A stretch of 64,000 nt of DNA from Delftia tsuruhatensis (GTDB taxonomy: Bacteria > Pseudomonadota > Gammaproteobacteria > Burkholderiales > Burkholderiaceae_C): NCBI RefSeq assembly GCF_903815225.1, contig NZ_LR813084.1, positions 3,700,501-3,764,500 of the forward strand, in the 5' to 3' direction. The notes below the pieces were generated by a model. That model had not been told where the DNA came from. It was given only the letters and a program-made list of their open reading frames with translations, and searched no databases. Below, in pieces: positions 1-8,546 of this stretch; position 1 is the first letter of the stretch, and every line of letters begins with the position of its first letter. The translations under genes and the position numbers were made by a program.

Positions 1-1607
1 AGAGCATCGGCCAGCAGGGCCAGGGGCGAGTGCGTTTCCAGGTACTGATAGCCGTAGCGGGAAGACCAGGGCTCCTGCCGCGGCCGGTGGCCGGCGAACG
101 CATGCCGCTGCGGGTCCATTCCGCCAGGAGCAGGCGCGCCAGGGTCCACGACCACGAAGCGCGCATAGCCCCGGAAGCGGCTTGCGTCGCGCCCCAGCAG
201 CACGGTGGCCAGCAGGCGCCGGGGCGAGGCCTCGCGCTCGTCCCCGACCGATTCGATCACCTCGCCCGCGCGCCGGCGCAGCGCATCGGACAGGGCCGTG
301 TCCGGATGGCTGGCCAGGTGGACCATGATGCGCTGCAGATCCGTGCCCTGCCCGGAGCCATCCAGCTGGGCAGCGATCAGCGCGTACAACTCCTGCCGGT
401 CCCGCACGGGCGGCAGCACCCAGCCCCCCGGAAGTGGCGTGCGCCGTGGCGGCGGCACGACCACGGCCGGCACCACGGTCCGCGATGCGGGCGCCACGGC
501 GCGCTCCCGGCCGGACGCCAGCACCAGTCTGCGGGCCTGCAAGGCCAGGTCCGGCGGCATGCCGGCCAGCGCCTCGGACACGATCTGCGAGATATGCCGC
601 TTTTGCGCCGCATCGGCGGCAACCTGTGCCAGCAGCGCGAGCTGGGCCTTGATCAGCTTCTTTTCCGACCGCATGAGCACGCCGCGCGAGGCCTCGATCA
701 AGCCCTGCGCATCCAGATGCGCCACAGCGGAGCCGAGCATCTCCTGCGCCAGGCCCACGGCCGTGCCGGGCGCCGTGCCCAGCACCGCACAGTAGGCCTG
801 CTGGCGGTCCGCCACCTCCTGCGGCGAAGCTGCGGCAAGCCGGTGCACGCGCAGGTACCAGGTGATGGCCTTGCCGGGGAAGTCGCGCAGCAGTGCATCC
901 AGCGATGCCGCCAGCAGGCGGTTCCGGAAGTCCGGATCCGCCTGGCAGAGCACGCGCACCGCGGCATCCCAGGCGGTCGCCGCGTAGTCGACGAGCTGGT
1001 AGTTCATCCCCATGCCCTCGACACGGAACAGGGCCCAGAACTCCTGTTCCAGCAGATCGGCATGCTCACCCAGGTAGCGGGCCATGCGCTGCCCGTGCAG
1101 ATCGCCAGGCCGGCCATCGCCGCCCGCGGCCGTCACCCTGTGAACGAAGCAGTCCAGATAGGCCATGGAGTCGGGCACCATGCCGGCCTGGCGCACCAGT
1201 GTGTGGCATACCGTCCATACCAGGTCTTCGCTCCACCAGTACTGCTGTGCCAGAAACTCGGCGAATTCGGCGCGCCAGCAGGCATCGCGCGTGGCCACCG
1301 CCTGCAGGACGATGGGCGCCATGCCGGCCAGCAGATCGCCGAACTGGCGCTTGCGCTGCATGTCGCCGGGGGCCAGGGTCTCCGCGGCCCGCCTGGGATT
1401 GGCCAGTGCCACCAGGACATGGCAGATGCGCGGCGTCGGCCCCTCGTCGCGCATCAGGCGCGAGAACGACAGTCCCTTGGCCAGTTGGGCACGGTCTTCT
1501 TCACTGGCCCCACCCAGGGCCCTGGCAACGCTTGCGAGGTCGGCAGTATCGCCGCTGGACAGGGCCTTGCGCAGCAGGATGCGGCGTTCGTTCAGGTGCA
1601 GAGTCAT
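1..1607 (-). CDS. DUF6493-like large helical protein, C-terminus outside window
   Basis: The reading frame is open from an ATG at 1607 to the left edge (535 codons), so the gene is partial at its 3' end. The start reads MTLHLNERRILLRKALSSGD. The protein is made of alpha-helical, HEAT-like segments. One (roughly nt 840-540) follows the order typical of DUF6493 proteins: LAAASPQEVADRQQAYCAVL, then a helix of alternating hydrophobics, then a basic SEKKLIKAQLALL. These resemblances are recalled from the family, not computed. DUF6493 genes often sit beside SWIM-family and MXAN_6230/SCO0854-type genes, and such relatives lie at 12985-17488. Function is unknown. No membrane segment or enzyme motif is visible. 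Confidence 0.6.
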   Translation of the reverse strand, partial: MTLHLNERRILLRKALSSGDTADLASVARALGGASEEDRAQLAKGLSFSRLMRDEGPTPRICHVLVALANPRRAAETLAPGDMQRKRQFGDLLAGMAPIVLQAVATRDACWRAEFAEFLAQQYWWSEDLVWTVCHTLVRQAGMVPDSMAYLDCFVHRVTAAGGDGRPGDLHGQRMARYLGEHADLLEQEFWALFRVEGMGMNYQLVDYAATAWDAAVRVLCQADPDFRNRLLAASLDALLRDFPGKAITWYLRVHRLAAASPQEVADRQQAYCAVLGTAPGTAVGLAQEMLGSAVAHLDAQGLIEASRGVLMRSEKKLIKAQLALLAQVAADAAQKRHISQIVSEALAGMPPDLALQARRLVLASGRERAVAPASRTVVPAVVVPPPRRTPLPGGWVLPPVRDRQELYALIAAQLDGSGQGTDLQRIMVHLASHPDTALSDALRRRAGEVIESVGDEREASPRRLLATVLLGRDASRFRGYARFVVVDPGAPAPGGMDPQRHAFAGHRPRQEPWSSRYGYQYLETHSPLALLADA

Positions 1608-2079
1608 GGGCTGGAGGCAATGGTCATTGCGTTCGCGTTGAGGAGATCGACGAAGGCATGCGGCCCCTGGTGGCGGCCACGGCCATGGCCAGGCGGCGGG
1701 GCGCATGGTCCAGGAGATCACCAGGCTCCAGTCTGCGGCCGCCAGGGCCCGTTTTCCGGCTGGATGGCTGCGCCGCGCGCCTTGGTTGCGCCGACAGACA
1801 AAGACCATGCCCCGTGGCTTGCCGAAAATGGTCCGGGAAAGGTCCAGGAAAGGTCCGGGAAAGGGCCAGCCCGTCCCGGCGTATCCATCGTCGGCCCGCG
1901 GACCAGGGCGCCGGAGACTGTCGAGATCATTTCCGGTGTCCCCTGCGCCCATGGGCATTGGGGTGACTTCACTCCGATTCGATAGACGGGCCATGCCGCC
2001 TGCAGGCAAGGCCCGTCACATCAATGACAACAGATGGCACAAAAGGCAGTGCAGCGCCATGCCCGCATGCGCGGCATGC
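1608..2079. other. Intergenic region with an 11-bp triple tandem repeat
   Basis: This 472-bp gap separates the DUF6493-like start from the DUF1028 stop. I see no convincing gene in it. The one clear structure is three tandem copies of GGTCCRGGAAA at 1830-1862. Small frames on either strand here lack recognisable domains and ribosome binding sites. Confidence 0.5.
1830..1862. repeat. Three tandem copies of GGTCCRGGAAA
   Basis: GGTCCGGGAAA (1830-1840), GGTCCAGGAAA (1841-1851) and GGTCCGGGAAA (1852-1862) follow each other without spacers. They lie about 225-255 bp upstream of the DUF6493-like start. They could be regulator sites or simple slippage products; nothing further supports either. Confidence 0.8.
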
Positions 2080-2757
2080 TCATTCGTCGCCAGGCACCGC
2101 ATAACTGGGCGCTGTCCTGGGATCGACGGCCCGCGTCTGGTAGTCCTGCATCTGCGGCGCATAGGCGGACCAGAGGTCCTGGAGTTCGCCAATGGGATCG
2201 TGCTCGGACCAGTCCACGCGCAGGTCGGCGATGGGCCAGGCGTGCTCGCCCGCGATCTTGAGGGCGGCGGAATGCACGGGGCCGGCCTCGCCGCCCGCTG
2301 CCATGGCGGCCTGCAGGGCGGCCAGCAGGCGCTCGGCCAGCGGCAGGTCGGCGCGCTCTTCAAAGGCGGGCACCATGGCATCGATGGTGCGTTCGCTGGC
2401 CAGCAGGTTGCCGGCCGCCACGCATTGCCGCCCCACGGCGCTGGTGAAGATGCCCAGGGCCTGGCTGCCGCTGAAGACGCCGGTGCGGCCCTGCGCGTCC
2501 ACCACGGTGACCTGGCGGTACTGCGGCCAGCTGCCGTCGTCCAGCGCCTGGAGCAGCGCGGCCTGGGGGTCGGCGCCCTGCTCCAGCCGGTCCAGCACGC
2601 GCGGGCCCAGGGCGGGCAGCGTGATGTTCTGCGTGGACACCACGCCCACGCCCGCGCGCACCCAGGGGCAGCGCGCGCCCACGGCGATGCTGGAAGAACT
2701 GATGGCCACGCCCAGTTGTCCGGTGCGCCCACAGCGTCCGACGATGGAAAAGGTCAT
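2080..2757 (-). CDS. DUF1028 family protein
   Basis: A 225-residue protein starting MTFSIVGRCGRTGQLGVAIS. It shows the DUF1028 layout: an Ntn-hydrolase-like beginning with the conserved SIVxR and GVAISS segments, then WVRAGVGVVSTQ and a glycine-rich core. Members commonly sit in amino acid or amide catabolic operons, and their reaction is not settled. A longer frame extends upstream to 3144, but it overlaps the Rid gene and the homology begins at 2757. It is the last gene of the Liv ABC operon, 26 bp after the Rid gene, suggesting a hydrolase acting on the imported compound. Confidence 0.8.
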   Translation of the reverse strand: MTFSIVGRCGRTGQLGVAISSSSIAVGARCPWVRAGVGVVSTQNITLPALGPRVLDRLEQGADPQAALLQALDDGSWPQYRQVTVVDAQGRTGVFSGSQALGIFTSAVGRQCVAAGNLLASERTIDAMVPAFEERADLPLAERLLAALQAAMAAGGEAGPVHSAALKIAGEHAWPIADLRVDWSEHDPIGELQDLWSAYAPQMQDYQTRAVDPRTAPSYAVPGDE

Positions 2758-2783
2758 GATCCTGCCTCCTGCCGATTCGAACT

Positions 2784-3218
2784 TCAGGCCCGGGCCGGCG
2801 GCTGCCAGCCCTCGGGAATCACCGCGATCACGTCGATCTCCATCAGCCACTGCGGCTGCCCCAGGGCCGAGACGCACAGCCCCGTGGAGATGGGGAACAC
2901 GCCCTTGAGCCATTGGCCCACTTCCCGGTAGACGGGCTCGCGGTAGCGCGGGTCGATGATGTAGGTGGTGGTCTTGACGATGTGCGAGAGGTCGCTGCCC
3001 GCCTCCTCCAGCAGCTGCTTGACGTTCTTCATGGCCTGCTCGGCCTGCTTTTGCGGATCGCCCAGGCCGACCAGATTGCCCTCGAAATCGGTGCCGATCT
3101 GGCCGCGCACATAGACGGTGTTGCCGGCGCGCACGGCCTGGCACAGGTCGTTGTCCAGCGACTGGTCGGGATAGGTGTCCTTGGTGTTGAACATGCGGAT
3201 GCGGGTATGGGTGGGCAT
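2784..3218 (-). CDS. RidA/YjgF/UK114 family protein
   Basis: A 144-residue protein of the Rid superfamily, with the typical AGNTVYVRGQIG and QAEQAMKNVKQLLEEAG segments. Canonical RidA deaminates reactive enamine/imine intermediates and carries a catalytic arginine in a PxR motif late in the chain. Here the matching stretch (residues 109-113) reads FPIST, so the arginine is absent. This is therefore a Rid relative, not a certain imine deaminase. It lies between the flavoprotein and DUF1028 genes in one apparent operon, so a role on a catabolic intermediate is plausible. Confidence 0.85.
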   Translation of the reverse strand: MPTHTRIRMFNTKDTYPDQSLDNDLCQAVRAGNTVYVRGQIGTDFEGNLVGLGDPQKQAEQAMKNVKQLLEEAGSDLSHIVKTTTYIIDPRYREPVYREVGQWLKGVFPISTGLCVSALGQPQWLMEIDVIAVIPEGWQPPARA

Positions 3219-3264
3219 GGTCTGGCTCCTGAAGGGGATGGATGGGAAGGTGTCTCAGAGCGTG

Positions 3265-4539
3265 TCACTTGCTGCGGGCGGCGGCGTCGTAGTCGCTGTA
3301 GCGGCGCTGCTTGGCGATGTGGTCGGCCACGAACTTGGCGTCATGCCACACGCCCCAGATGAAGGACGAGCCCCGGCGCGACAGCCAGGGCAGGCCCAGG
3401 AAGTAGATGCCCGGCTCATGGCCCACGCCGCGGTGGTGCCGGGGCTTGCCGCCGGGCTCGAAGCTGTCCACCTGCAGCCAACTGAAGTCCACCCGGTAGC
3501 CCGTGGCCCAGATGATGGAGGTGATGCCCGCTGCGGCCAGGTCGAGGTCGCGCAGGGGCTGGCGCAGGCATTCGGGATCGGGCAGGCACCAGCGCGCCTC
3601 GGGCTCCTCGGGCAGGTCCAGGCCGTTGCGGCGGATGTAGTCGTCGGCCGCATCGAGCATGGCCAGGTGGTTGGCGTCGCCGTTGGCGATGTTCTCGGCC
3701 AGGTCGTCCCTGAAGCGCACCTTGCCGCCGGCAAAGGATTCGGTCAGCCCCACCAGCGTGATGCCCTGGTGGCCCAGCGCACGAAAGTCCACGGTATGGC
3801 CGCCGCGCGCGCCACTGACGGCAATGGTCACATGCTCGCGGCCGGGCTGGGCCACGGCCGCATCCCATTCGCCCAGCACGCCCAGCCACCAGCAGAAATC
3901 CCGGCCGCGATAGGCGCGCGGCGGCCGGTCATGGGCACCTACCGAGAGAAACACCTTGCGGCCCGCGCGCTGCAGCTCGTCGGCGATCTGCACGCCCGAG
4001 GAGCCTGCGCCCACCACCAGCACGGCCCCTTCGGGCAGCTGCGCGGGGCGTTGGTAGTGGGCGGAATGGATCTGCAGCAGGCTGCCATCGGCAGGAGTGG
4101 CTGGCGCTATCGGCGGGATCACCGGCACCTGGAACGGCCCCGTGGCCGCGATCACGCTGCGCGCCTCGATCACGCCCTCGGACGTCTGCACCGTGAAGCC
4201 CGGCCGGCCCTGGTTGCGCGTGACCTTCCTGACCTCCACGCCGGTGCGCACGGGCGCCTGGATCTGGCGTGCATAGTCCTCGAAGTAGTCGGCCACCTCG
4301 TCCTTGCCGGGAAAGCCGTCGCGGTCGCCCTGGAACTGCAGGCCCGGAAAGCGGTCATGCCAGGCCGGCCCGTTGGCCACCAGCGAATCCCAGCGCCCGG
4401 TGCGCCAGGCCTGGGCGATGCGCTGGCGCTCCAGCACCAGGTGCTCCACGCCAAGCTGGCTCAGGTGTTCGCTGGCCGCGATGCCGGCCTGCCCGGCACC
4501 GACCACGAGCGTGTCGATGGTTTGGATTTCAGCTGTCAT
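3265..4539 (-). CDS. NAD(P)/FAD-dependent flavoprotein oxidoreductase (CzcO-like monooxygenase family)
   Basis: A 424-residue soluble flavoprotein. An FAD-binding GAGQAG motif is at residues 14-19 and an NADPH-type GAGSSG at 177-182, with an ATGPF segment near 131. This two-dinucleotide-fold plan is that of single-component flavin monooxygenases and related CzcO-like proteins. It follows livF by 113 bp and precedes the Rid and DUF1028 genes on the same strand, so it probably oxidises the transported substrate. The substrate cannot be read from sequence. The start at 4539 places the first motif at the usual distance from the N-terminus. Confidence 0.85.
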   Translation of the reverse strand: MTAEIQTIDTLVVGAGQAGIAASEHLSQLGVEHLVLERQRIAQAWRTGRWDSLVANGPAWHDRFPGLQFQGDRDGFPGKDEVADYFEDYARQIQAPVRTGVEVRKVTRNQGRPGFTVQTSEGVIEARSVIAATGPFQVPVIPPIAPATPADGSLLQIHSAHYQRPAQLPEGAVLVVGAGSSGVQIADELQRAGRKVFLSVGAHDRPPRAYRGRDFCWWLGVLGEWDAAVAQPGREHVTIAVSGARGGHTVDFRALGHQGITLVGLTESFAGGKVRFRDDLAENIANGDANHLAMLDAADDYIRRNGLDLPEEPEARWCLPDPECLRQPLRDLDLAAAGITSIIWATGYRVDFSWLQVDSFEPGGKPRHHRGVGHEPGIYFLGLPWLSRRGSSFIWGVWHDAKFVADHIAKQRRYSDYDAAARSK

Positions 4540-4652
4540 GGTGTGCTCTCTCAGAAAAAAAGGCGCAGGCCGCCCCGCATCGGCGCGGTGCCGACTGCCT
4601 GGGTGGGGTCCGCAACAAAAAGGGGAAGAAGGTGAAGGCCGCCCGTGCGGCG

Positions 4653-5351
4653 CTACAGGTACAGGTGCTTGACCACGTCGTTGGCCAGCAGCTCGCTGGC
4701 CGTGCCCGAGGCCACCAGCTGGCCCTTGAGCAGAAGATGGCCGGTGTGGGCGATGGACAGCGCCGCCTCCGCGTTCTGCTCGATGAGCAGCACGGTGATG
4801 CCTTGTCCGTGGATGCGCTGCACCGTCTCGAAGTACTCCTCGATGAGCTTGGGCGACAGGCCCAGCGTGGGCTCGTCCATCACCACCAGGCGCGGCTCGC
4901 CCATGAGCACCCGGCCCAGCGCCACCATGGCCTGCTCGCCGCCGGACAGGGTGCCCGCCGCCTGCGACAGGCGCTCGCCCACCCGGGGGAACAGGGCCAC
5001 CACGCGCTCCAGCGCCTGGGCAAAGCCCTGCCGCGGGCGCAGCGCGTCGTGGCCGATCTTCAGGTTCTCCTGCACGGTCAGCCCGGCAAACAGGCGCCGC
5101 CCTTCGGGCACGAAGCCCACGCCCAGGCCGGCCAGGTCTTCGGTGCGCATGCGCGCCAGCGGCTGGCCCATGACGCGGATGGCGCCGTGGTGCACGGGCA
5201 GCAGGCCCGCAATCGCCTTGAAGGTCGTCGTCTTGCCCGCGCCGTTGGGGCCCAGCAGGCAGACGATGCTGTGCTCGGGCACCTGCAGCGAGACCTGGTG
5301 GAGCATGTTGACCACGCCATAGCGCGTGCTGATGGAGTCCAGTTCAAGCAT
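4653..5351 (-). CDS. livF: Branched-chain amino acid/amide ABC transporter ATP-binding protein
   Basis: A 232-residue ATPase of the LivF type. The Walker A motif GPNGAGKTT is at residues 34-42, the signature TLSGGEQ near 135 and a Walker B VVMDEPTLGLSP near 155. It overlaps livG by 8 bp and ends the transporter part of the operon. With livG it powers import through the LivH/LivM channel at the inner membrane. Liv systems take branched-chain amino acids, urea, amides or aromatic acids. The flavoprotein, Rid and DUF1028 neighbours argue for a catabolic substrate over leucine scavenging. Confidence 0.93.
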   Translation of the reverse strand: MLELDSISTRYGVVNMLHQVSLQVPEHSIVCLLGPNGAGKTTTFKAIAGLLPVHHGAIRVMGQPLARMRTEDLAGLGVGFVPEGRRLFAGLTVQENLKIGHDALRPRQGFAQALERVVALFPRVGERLSQAAGTLSGGEQAMVALGRVLMGEPRLVVMDEPTLGLSPKLIEEYFETVQRIHGQGITVLLIEQNAEAALSIAHTGHLLLKGQLVASGTASELLANDVVKHLYL

Positions 5352-6171
5352 GGCTGGCCTTTCTGCCCAGATAGGCTTGCTGCACGCGCGGCAGCCGGCG
5401 CACGGCCTCGAAGCGGTCGTCGCCGATCTTGCGTCCGTGGTCCAGCACCATCACGCGCTGCGGCAAGGTGGCGATGAGCCGCATGTCGTGCTCGATGATG
5501 ATGAAACCCAGCGCCGGGTTGGCCTCGCGCAGGCGCTGTATGTCGGCGATCAGCGCATCGGTGTCGCGGTCGTCCATGCCGCTGGAGGGCTCGTCCAGCA
5601 GCACGATGCGGGGCTCGGCGGCCAGGGCGCGCGCAATCTCCAGTCGGCGGCGGTCGGCCTGCGGCAGGCTGCTGGCCAGCAGGTTGCGGCGCTGGTGCAG
5701 GTCGCTGGACACGCTGTGCAGCAGCGCGCAGGCGCGCTCGGCGCAGCGCTTCATCTCGGCGCGCGCGGCGGCCGGGCGCAGCAGCGCGGTGAGCACGCCG
5801 CAGCGGGTGCGCGCGTGCATGCCGATGATCACGTTGTCCAGCACGCTCAGCGAGCCGAACAGCCGGCTGGTCTGGAAGGTGCGCGCCATGCCGGCGCCCG
5901 CAATGTCGTGCGCGGCCATGCCCTTGAGCGAGCGGCCTTGCAGCAGCACCTCGCCCTCGGTGGGCTGGTAGATGCCGGTCAGCAGGTTCAGCAAGGTGGA
6001 CTTGCCCGCGCCGTTAGGCCCGATGATGCCCAGCACCTCGCCCGCCGCCAGGTGGATGTCCACGCCCTGCACCGCCGTGAGGCCGCCGAAGCGCATGGTC
6101 AGGCCGCGCCCTTCCAGGACCCGTGGGCCTGCGGGCGTGGCATGGGGGATGGGAGGGGAATCAATGCTCAT
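5344..6171 (-). CDS. livG: Branched-chain amino acid/amide ABC transporter ATP-binding protein
   Basis: A 275-residue ATPase with Walker A GPNGAGKST at residues 51-59 and Walker B RIVLLDEPSSGM. The LivG-typical RRLEIARAL follows the signature region. That region reads ASSLPQADRR, not the usual LSxGxxRR, so the signature serine-glycine pair is not visible. The gene otherwise looks intact. It overlaps livM by 11 bp and livF by 8 bp, indicating translational coupling. Confidence 0.9.
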   Translation of the reverse strand: MSIDSPPIPHATPAGPRVLEGRGLTMRFGGLTAVQGVDIHLAAGEVLGIIGPNGAGKSTLLNLLTGIYQPTEGEVLLQGRSLKGMAAHDIAGAGMARTFQTSRLFGSLSVLDNVIIGMHARTRCGVLTALLRPAAARAEMKRCAERACALLHSVSSDLHQRRNLLASSLPQADRRRLEIARALAAEPRIVLLDEPSSGMDDRDTDALIADIQRLREANPALGFIIIEHDMRLIATLPQRVMVLDHGRKIGDDRFEAVRRLPRVQQAYLGRKASHA

Positions 6172-7342
6172 GGTTGCGCACCCGTTGGGGAAAGATGCCG
6201 CGCGGGCGGATGATGAGGAAGGCGATCACCACCAGGCCGTAGAACAGGATGCGGTAGTCGGAAAACGCCCGCAGCTTCTCCGGCAGCATGGTCAGCAGGA
6301 AGGCGCCGACGATCACGCCCAGCGTGTTGTCCATGCCGCCTGCGATCACCAGCGTCATGATGGTCACCGACACCAGGAAGGTGAAGTTGTCCGGCGAGAT
6401 GAAGCTCACATAGAACGCATACACCGTGCCCGCGAAGCCCGCCAGGAAGGCATCCACCGCAAAGGCCTGGACCTTGAACCAGGTGACGTGGATGCCGCAG
6501 GCGCGCGCGGCGATCTCGTCGTCGCGCAGGGCATTCCAGGCAAGGCCCACGCGCGAGCTGTGCAGGCGCTGCGCCGAGACGATGGCCAGCCCCAGCAGGG
6601 CGACGGCCACGTAGTAGAAGTTGGCCTGGCCCGGCAGGCTGTGGCCCCACAGCGTGATGGGGTCGTTGAACGAATGGCCGAACAGGGTGGGCGAAGGAAT
6701 GCCCACCAGGCCGTTGGCGCCGCCCGTCCACTCCAGGTTCATCAGCAGCTGGTGCACGACGATGCCGAAGGCGATCGTCACCAGCGCCTGGTAGCTGTCG
6801 CGGGTGCGCATGGACGGCAGGCCCAGCAAGAAGCCGAAGACCGTGGCCACGGCGGCGGCCACCAGCAGGCCGATCCAGAAGCTCACGCCGAAGTGGATGG
6901 CCAGCAGGGCCGAGGCATAGGCGCCGATGCCGTAGGACGCGCCGGTGGCGAAGTTCGGAATGTTGGCACTGCCCAGCTGGAAGTTCAGCGCCAGCGCCAG
7001 CACCGCGTACAGGCAGGCGATGATCATCAGGTGCACGGCATAGCTGTCACCACCCAGCAGCCACGGAAACACCAGGGCCAGCACCACGCCCGTGCCCACG
7101 GCCAGCGGCCTGCACTGGCCGAAGGCGGCCACGATGCGGTCTTCCGCCAGCGGGCGCTTTTGCACCGCGACCAGGGCCACGGCAAAGCAGGCCAGCAGCA
7201 CCAGCACCGTGATCCAGCTTTCGGCCAGCAGGAATTGGCGCAGCAGCACCGCGCCCGCCAGGGCCACGCCCAGCACGATGGCGGCAGAGCCCGCACTCCA
7301 TGGGGCCGCCTGCGGCGGCGCCTGTATCGTCGTTGTCTGCAT
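6161..7342 (-). CDS. livM: Branched-chain amino acid/amide ABC transporter permease
   Basis: A 393-residue membrane protein with about ten hydrophobic segments. The LivM-type core GIGAYASALLAIHFG, LPSMRTRDSYQALVTIAFGI and GFAGTVYAFYVSFISPDNF is present. I chose the ATG at 7342 (MQTTTIQAPP) because it overlaps the livH stop in an ATGA arrangement; a longer frame to 7435 only reads into livH. It forms the inner-membrane channel with LivH. Confidence 0.92.
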   Translation of the reverse strand: MQTTTIQAPPQAAPWSAGSAAIVLGVALAGAVLLRQFLLAESWITVLVLLACFAVALVAVQKRPLAEDRIVAAFGQCRPLAVGTGVVLALVFPWLLGGDSYAVHLMIIACLYAVLALALNFQLGSANIPNFATGASYGIGAYASALLAIHFGVSFWIGLLVAAAVATVFGFLLGLPSMRTRDSYQALVTIAFGIVVHQLLMNLEWTGGANGLVGIPSPTLFGHSFNDPITLWGHSLPGQANFYYVAVALLGLAIVSAQRLHSSRVGLAWNALRDDEIAARACGIHVTWFKVQAFAVDAFLAGFAGTVYAFYVSFISPDNFTFLVSVTIMTLVIAGGMDNTLGVIVGAFLLTMLPEKLRAFSDYRILFYGLVVIAFLIIRPRGIFPQRVRNHEH

Positions 7343-8259
7343 CACACCTTCTCCATTTTCTGAACGCCGAACAGGCCGGCGGGGCGAAAGATCAGCACCA
7401 GGATCACCAGCGCGAACACGAACACCAGCCGGCACGAGGTGCCGCCCGGCACATAGCCCTGCACGATGGTCTCGATGGCCGCAATGAGCAGGCTGCCGAC
7501 GATGGCGCCCCCCAGCCGGCCCAGGCCGCCGACCACCGCGGCGGAAAAGCCGATCAGCCCCGCCTGCACGCCGAAGTCAAAGCGCACCACGCCCGCATAG
7601 CTGGCCAGGAAGATGCCGCCCACGGCGCCGGTGGCCGAGGCGATGAAGAAGGTGTTGCGAAACACCGGCCCCGGCGCAATGGAGAACAGGCGCGCGGTTT
7701 CGCGGTCCTGCGACACGGCGCGCAGGCGCATGCCCATCGGCGTGTGGTGCAGCCCATGGAGCAGCGCGCCCACCAGCGCCACGGCCACCAGCACCGAGAC
7801 CACGCTGATCAGCGGCAGCGGTCCGAACGGGGTCGCAATGGACCCCTGCGCAATCGCGGGGAACGCGTGCGGGTTGCTGCCCTGCGGGTACAGGTGGCGG
7901 ATCAGCTCGCGGATCACGATGCCCAGCGCCACGGTGGCCACCAGCGGCATCATCGGCGGCGCATCGCGAAAGCGGCTGATCACCAGCCGGTCCAGGGCCA
8001 CGCCCAGCCCTCCCACGGCCGCAATGGCCACCAGGCAGGCCAGGCCCAGCACCAGCCAGGGGGCCGAGCCGCCCAGCGCGGCAGCCAGGGCCTGCACGGC
8101 CGCCAGGGCGATGAAGGGGGCGACCAGGGCCACGTCGCCATGGGAAAAATGAATGACCTGCAACACGCCGAACAACAGGCTGAAACCCAGGGCAAGCAGG
8201 CTGTAGATGCAGCCCAGGGTCAGCCAGTTGATGAGTTGCTGGAACAGCGCGTCATGCAT
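7342..8259 (-). CDS. livH: Branched-chain amino acid/amide ABC transporter permease
   Basis: A 305-residue membrane permease, first gene of the operon that runs leftward. It has the LivH pattern: N-terminal INWLTLGCIYSLLALGFSLL, the conserved HFSHGDVALVAPF, and the C-terminal SFIASATGAVGGIFLASYAG-like region. It is divergent from the broken substrate-binding gene at 8547, with 287 bp between the two starts. That gap should hold the promoters for both. Confidence 0.92.
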   Translation of the reverse strand: MHDALFQQLINWLTLGCIYSLLALGFSLLFGVLQVIHFSHGDVALVAPFIALAAVQALAAALGGSAPWLVLGLACLVAIAAVGGLGVALDRLVISRFRDAPPMMPLVATVALGIVIRELIRHLYPQGSNPHAFPAIAQGSIATPFGPLPLISVVSVLVAVALVGALLHGLHHTPMGMRLRAVSQDRETARLFSIAPGPVFRNTFFIASATGAVGGIFLASYAGVVRFDFGVQAGLIGFSAAVVGGLGRLGGAIVGSLLIAAIETIVQGYVPGGTSCRLVFVFALVILVLIFRPAGLFGVQKMEKV

Positions 8260-8546
8260 CGATAGGGTTCCTCTTGTGTCGGGTTCGGCCGGGTTGGCGG
8301 GGCTTCGCTTGTCTCCATGTCACGCAACCATTGAAGCAAGAAACCGCGCAAAACCTGCGTCGCTTTTGCCGAGGCGCTGCTTCGGAAAACGCGATCCAGT
8401 CCGCGGCAGATGCGGCGATACATTGATTCGGCGGCGTTGCCAGACAGCGCCGGCCAGCCCGCCATGCACCGTGGCGCCCCGCCGCCCCCCCCCCCCCGGG
8501 CCGCCATGGCTGCCCCTCGTCTTCACCTGAACAGGACCGACCGACC
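8260..8546. promoter_or_regulatory. Divergent intergenic region between livH and the substrate-binding gene, with a C13 tract
   Basis: The 287-bp gap must hold promoters for livH (leftward) and the binding-protein gene (rightward). A run of 13 consecutive C residues lies at 8485-8497, about 50 bp upstream of the rightward start. Such a tract is prone to slippage and to sequencing error. I could not identify convincing -35/-10 boxes. Confidence 0.45.

Noticed and set aside
30..1985. 651-codon rightward open frame over the first gene
   Set aside because: It is the antisense shadow of the leftward DUF6493-like gene, with Arg/His/Gln/Pro-rich nonsense composition and no domain.
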